Assembly (NCBI GenBank): GCA_027040785.1 | Contig: JALULG010000130.1 | Span: forward strand, 758-8,377 | Source of the DNA: a bacterium | Lineage (GTDB): Bacteria > Patescibacteriota > Patescibacteriia > JAACEG01 | Direction: 5' to 3' | DNA length: 7,620 nucleotides | Shown here: positions 4,959 through 7,620 of the stretch, piece after piece | Position numbering within the stretch: the first letter of the stretch is position 1 | Layout: each line of letters begins with the position of its first letter | Position numbers and translations under genes: made by a program | Notes under the pieces: model-generated | The model's input: only the letters and a program-made list of their open reading frames with translations | Told to the model about the DNA's origin: nothing | The model's database searches: none

Positions 4959-5498
4959 TTATTTTTTATTTTTTACAGTTTTTTCCGTTTTTCCTTGTTT
5001 TTTATCTTTTTTAACTTCTTTCTTCTTTCTTTTTTCTAAAGGTTTGGCTAATTTTTGCAAAGCGTTCATAGTCGCTTTAACATTGTTAATTTTATTTTTT
5101 GAACCGTAAATTTTTCCAACAACATCTTGTAAACCGCTCAATTCCAAAAGCGTCCTTACGGAACTACCGGCAATAATTCCCGTCCCCGGCTTTGCCGGTT
5201 TTAAAAATACCTTGGCTGCACCAAATTTTTCCGTAACCTCACAAGGAATGGTTCCTTTAAAAATAGGGGTATTGATCATATTTTTTTCCGCTTCTTTAAC
5301 GGCTTTGGAAATGGCGATTGTTACATCAGCCCCCTTTCCGGTTCCGAAACCGACTTTTGATTTCTTATCTCCAATAACAACAGTGGCTCTGAATTTCAAC
5401 CTTTTCCCTCCAGCCATAACCCTGGTAACTCTTGCCAAGTCAACAATTTGTTGGTCAAATTCTTTTTCTTTTTTTGTAAATTTTTTACTTTTTATCAT
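4959..5498 (-). CDS. rpsE: 30S ribosomal protein S5 (uS5) with lysine-rich tail
   Basis: S5, 179 residues, lies near the mRNA entry and decoding region of the small subunit and affects fidelity. The N-terminal double-stranded RNA-binding domain runs from about 13 to 80, with VTRVMAGGKRLKFRATVVIG (24-43) and KVGFGTGKG (48-56). The C-terminal domain contains PAKPGTGIIAGSSVRTLLEL (101-120) and a short helix ending near residue 150. Residues 152-179 form a very lysine-rich, probably disordered tail (KRKKKEVKKDKKQGK), longer than in many bacteria and plausibly an rRNA contact. It is 29 bp after rplR and 12 bp before rplO. The ATG at 5498 is the only reasonable start before the conserved domain; no Shine-Dalgarno is visible. 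Confidence 0.98.
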   Translation of the reverse strand: MIKSKKFTKKEKEFDQQIVDLARVTRVMAGGKRLKFRATVVIGDKKSKVGFGTGKGADVTIAISKAVKEAEKNMINTPIFKGTIPCEVTEKFGAAKVFLKPAKPGTGIIAGSSVRTLLELSGLQDVVGKIYGSKNKINNVKATMNALQKLAKPLEKRKKKEVKKDKKQGKTEKTVKNKK

Positions 5499-5527
5499 AA
5501 CTATAATATTTAGTAATACTTTATAAT

Positions 5528-5893
5528 TTAAAATTTCAAACCACCATCTCTCGCTCCGTCAGCAACCGCTTTTATTCGTCCATGATATTTATATCCGTTT
5601 CTATCAAAAACAACAGATTCTATTTTTTTCTGTTTAGCTCTCTCCGCCAAAACCTTAGCAACTTTATAAGCTCTTTTTACTTTTCCTTTGATTTTGTTAA
5701 TATCTTTTACATCAGAATCTTTAGCACTCACTAAAGTTTTTCCCGCTTGATCATCAATTAATTGCAAAAAAATATATTTATTACTTCTAAAGACAGAAAA
5801 TCTTGGTCTTTCTTGTGTACCAAAAATTTTAGATCTAACTCTGTTTTTTCGTCTAATTCTTTTGAGTGATTTTTGTTTATTGTGGTCTTTCAT
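5528..5893 (-). CDS. rplR: 50S ribosomal protein L18 (uL18)
   Basis: L18, 121 residues, binds 5S rRNA together with L5 and helps attach it to the large subunit. The basic N-terminus (KRIRRKNRVRSKI, 11-23) is followed by RPRFSVFRSNKYIFLQLIDD (29-48), the family's first beta hairpin. The C-terminus FDRNGYKYHGRIKAVADGAR (96-115) then GGLKF is diagnostic. The length is the family norm. It lies between rplF (15 bp upstream gap) and rpsE. The ATG at 5893 has an AT-only leader (AAATATCTAT) and no Shine-Dalgarno. Confidence 0.98.
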   Translation of the reverse strand: MKDHNKQKSLKRIRRKNRVRSKIFGTQERPRFSVFRSNKYIFLQLIDDQAGKTLVSAKDSDVKDINKIKGKVKRAYKVAKVLAERAKQKKIESVVFDRNGYKYHGRIKAVADGARDGGLKF

Positions 5894-5908
5894 ATAGATA
5901 TTTATTTA

Positions 5909-6454
5909 TTATTCGGCAGTTTTAGCGGTTTTTCCGGCTTTTCTTCGGATAACCTCATCAAGATATTTTATACCTTTTCCCTTATAAGGTTCCGGTTTTC
6001 TTATTTTTCTGATTTGAGCGGCAACTTGTCCAACCAACTGCTTATCACAACCTTTAATGGTAATAATATTTTTTTCAACGCTTCCTTCAATACCCTCCGG
6101 TAACTCAAAATCTACCGGATGAGAATAACCGACATTTAAAGTAAGCTTTTTACCGCTTAAAGCTACTTTATAACCAACTCCGTTTACTTCCAGTTTTTTT
6201 TCAAATCCTTTTTCCAATCCTTCAATCATATTGGCAATCAAAGTTCTGGAAAGCCCCCAAAAAGATTTTTCTTTTTTATTGTTAATATTATCAATCTTAA
6301 CAATAATTTCATTATCTTTTTTTTCAATTTTAACCAAAGGATTGATTTTTTCTTGAAGTTTACATTTGGAATTTTTTACAGTTACCACATTATTGGCAAT
6401 TTTAACATCTATCCCGTTTGGAATTGTAATTGGTTGTTTCCCGATTCTTGACAT
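5909..6454 (-). CDS. rplF: 50S ribosomal protein L6 (uL6)
   Basis: L6, 181 residues, sits near the factor-binding site of the large subunit. Its two homologous alpha/beta domains are visible: domain 1 from MSRIGKQPITIPNGIDVKI (1-19) to about 80, and domain 2 from about 83, with KLEVNGVGYKVALSGKKL (87-104) and GYSHPVDF (109-116). The near-invariant PEPYKGKGIKY (154-164) ends the rRNA-binding part. A short KAGKTAKTAE tail follows. It lies 19 bp after rpsH and 15 bp before rplR. The start is fixed by the conserved MSRIGK N-terminus at 6454. The leader is AT-only. Confidence 0.98.
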   Translation of the reverse strand: MSRIGKQPITIPNGIDVKIANNVVTVKNSKCKLQEKINPLVKIEKKDNEIIVKIDNINNKKEKSFWGLSRTLIANMIEGLEKGFEKKLEVNGVGYKVALSGKKLTLNVGYSHPVDFELPEGIEGSVEKNIITIKGCDKQLVGQVAAQIRKIRKPEPYKGKGIKYLDEVIRRKAGKTAKTAE

Positions 6455-6473
6455 ATATAAATTTAATTATTAA

Positions 6474-6851
6474 TTAAAATATTTCACACAAAACCTCTCC
6501 TCCGACCTTTTTGTTTTTTGCTTCTTTGTTGGTCATCAATCCTTGCGGAGTGGAAATAATTGCAATCCCCAAACCGTCCAAAACAATCGGCAATTCCGTA
6601 TGCTTTACATAAACTCGACAGCCCGGTTTACTAATTCTTTTCAATTTTGTAATAGCAGGAGAAGAATTTTCATACTTTAAAGAAATGATAATTTCATTAT
6701 TTTTTGTTTCAACTTTTTCAATCCATTTTTCTCTTTCCAATATTTTAGCCATATTCAATTTTATTTTTGACAAAGGAATAACAACTTGAGCTTTTCTAAC
6801 AGCTAAAGCATTTCTTATTCTAGTTAGCATGTCTGCTATTGGATCAGTCAT
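6474..6851 (-). CDS. rpsH: 30S ribosomal protein S8 (uS8)
   Basis: S8, 125 residues, binds the central domain of 16S rRNA and is essential for small-subunit assembly. The N-terminus MTDPIADMLTRIRNA (1-15) and the C-terminal block IISTPQGLMTNKEAKNKKVG (98-117) ending GGEVLCEIF are characteristic, with P-Q replacing the common S-K before G-L/V-MT. In E. coli S8 represses its own spc operon by binding the rplE start region; that region is outside this window, so no such control can be judged here. The 45-bp gap to rpsN is the largest in this operon, is almost pure A/T and contains no recognisable gene. Confidence 0.98.
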   Translation of the reverse strand: MTDPIADMLTRIRNALAVRKAQVVIPLSKIKLNMAKILEREKWIEKVETKNNEIIISLKYENSSPAITKLKRISKPGCRVYVKHTELPIVLDGLGIAIISTPQGLMTNKEAKNKKVGGEVLCEIF

Positions 6852-6896
6852 AGTTTTATTATGTTAATTCTTTTTGTATTAATTATTAAATTAATT

Positions 6897-7082
6897 TTAC
6901 CAACTTGATTTTTTAATTCCGGTAATTTCCCCGTCTCTTGCCAATTCCCTAAAACAAATTCGACATAATTCAAATTTTCTCATATAACCGTGTCTTCTTC
7001 CGCAACGCCAACACCTGTTTACTTTTCGGGTGGAAAATTTTGGTTTTTTCTTTGATTTTGCAATTTGTGCTTTTGTAGCCAT
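6897..7082 (-). CDS. rpsN: 30S ribosomal protein S14, zinc-binding type Z (uS14)
   Basis: This 61-residue S14 has the C+ form zinc site: C24 and C27 (CWRCG) with C40 and C43 (CRICF). It is the short form, unlike the roughly 100-residue zinc-free type of proteobacteria. The C-terminal FRELARDGEITGIKKSSW is conserved and contacts 16S rRNA in the head of the small subunit. The N-terminus (MATKAQIAKSKKKPKF) is basic. It lies 13 bp after the rplE stop. Its position between rplE and rpsH is standard. No Shine-Dalgarno precedes the ATG (leader TTTATAAT). Confidence 0.98.
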   Translation of the reverse strand: MATKAQIAKSKKKPKFSTRKVNRCWRCGRRHGYMRKFELCRICFRELARDGEITGIKKSSW

Positions 7083-7095
7083 ATTATAAATTTAA

Positions 7096-7620
7096 TTATT
7101 TTTTAAATAAAATTCCCAATAATTTAAACAACTCTATTCCTTCTTCTCTGTTTTTGGCGGTAGTGGTAACCACCACTTGCAAACCGTGAATTCGTTCAAC
7201 ATCATCCATATGAATTTCCGGAAAAATGATATATTCTTTTATTCCAATATTTAAATTCCCATTTTGATCTACGCTTTTTAAAGAAATGCCCCGAAAATCA
7301 TGAACTCTCGGCAACGAAACGTTTATCAACTTATCCATAAAATCATACATCTTTTTACCCCTTAAAGTAACCGACATACCAACAACCATTCCTTCTCTTA
7401 TTTTAAAACCGGAAATAGATTTGCGTGCTTTATTTTCCACAGGCATTTGTCCAGTAACAGTGGTTAAAGTTTTTCTGACCAAATCAAGATAACTTGAATC
7501 TTTAACTTGAGATCCTATTCCGACATTAACAACAATTTTTTCCATTTTCGGAATTTGAAAAACATTTTTATAAGCAAACTTTTCTTTTAGTGCCGGTAAA
7601 ACTTTTGTATTGTATTTTTC
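7096..7620 (-). CDS. rplE: 50S ribosomal protein L5 (uL5), start lies outside the window
   Basis: The minus strand is open in one frame from the stop at 7096 to the window edge, giving 174 visible residues. The first visible ones, EKYNTKVLPALKEKFAYKNV, are the normal L5 N-terminal helix, so the methionine at 7545 (PKMEKIVVNVGIG) is internal and not the start. Judged against the usual 178-185 residues, only a few N-terminal residues are missing. Further signatures are ARKSISGFKIREGMVVG and LPRVHDFRGI, the latter typical of the 5S rRNA-contact region. L5 bridges 5S rRNA to the large subunit and contacts P-site tRNA. As the first gene seen here, it shows that the operon continues upstream, where rplX would be expected. 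Confidence 0.97.
   Translation of the reverse strand, partial: EKYNTKVLPALKEKFAYKNVFQIPKMEKIVVNVGIGSQVKDSSYLDLVRKTLTTVTGQMPVENKARKSISGFKIREGMVVGMSVTLRGKKMYDFMDKLINVSLPRVHDFRGISLKSVDQNGNLNIGIKEYIIFPEIHMDDVERIHGLQVVVTTTAKNREEGIELFKLLGILFKK

Noticed and set aside
3890..6103. Plus-strand frames at 3890-4123, 4513-4722, 5212-5526 and 5873-6103
   Set aside because: All are shadows lying antisense to secY, rplO, rpsE and the rplR-rplF junction.
6852..6896. Hidden gene or regulatory site in the 45-bp rpsN-rpsH gap
   Set aside because: The stretch is almost only A/T with trivial ATTAAT dyads; nothing stands out from background.
7543..7545. ATG at 7545 as the start of rplE
   Set aside because: The frame stays open upstream and encodes the conserved L5 N-terminal helix, so this methionine is internal.

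Overview
This 7.6 kb window is AT-rich and every gene I can support lies on the minus strand, so the biological reading direction runs from position 7620 down to 1. It holds the downstream half of a bacterial spc-type ribosomal protein operon (rplE, rpsN, rpsH, rplF, rplR, rpsE, rplO, secY), then two accessory genes with their own signals, then adk, map and the start of ruvX. The best guess for the host is a member of the Candidate Phyla Radiation (Patescibacteria). The reasons are the direct rpsE-rplO junction with no rpmD (L30), the short zinc-type S14, the low GC, the nearly complete lack of Shine-Dalgarno sequences before the ribosomal genes, and the compact housekeeping proteins. This placement is inference from gene content, not from a database match.

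Layout in transcription order. From 7620 to 3211, eight genes are packed with 11-45 bp gaps; rplE enters already in progress from outside the window. The block ends in a strong 11-bp-stem terminator at 3156-3189. Positions 3044-3150 hold three tandem 32-38 bp units, two of which carry hairpins whose stems differ by compensating changes. A possible promoter at 3016-3044 precedes a 209-residue membrane-anchored protein of unknown function (2369-2998) with a 'YGYMIKYPNDW' motif. An AT-rich terminator-like hairpin (2327-2353) and a second hairpin (2307-2324) lead to a perfect Shine-Dalgarno and a 78-residue four-cysteine protein (2033-2269). That gene ends in another terminator (1990-2016).

The spacer 1750-2032 contains no credible gene. 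It holds the terminator, a 93-nt gap-free foldback element (1892-1984) with 17-bp arms, a 12-bp AT repeat, and a possible promoter overlapping a perfect 7-bp inverted repeat just upstream of adk. The adk-map-ruvX unit then runs to the window edge, with map and ruvX separated by one base.

The core genes build the ribosome (L5, S14, S8, L6, L18, S5, L15), insert and export membrane proteins (SecY), remove the initiator methionine (MetAP) and balance adenylate pools (Adk); RuvX is an RNase H-fold nuclease. The common secY-adk-map order is interrupted here by two self-contained gene cassettes and repeat DNA. That interruption is the most accessory-like part of the window. I did not find a clear new multi-gene system; the best leads are the covarying palindromes, the foldback element and the strongly ribosome-bound four-cysteine orphan.
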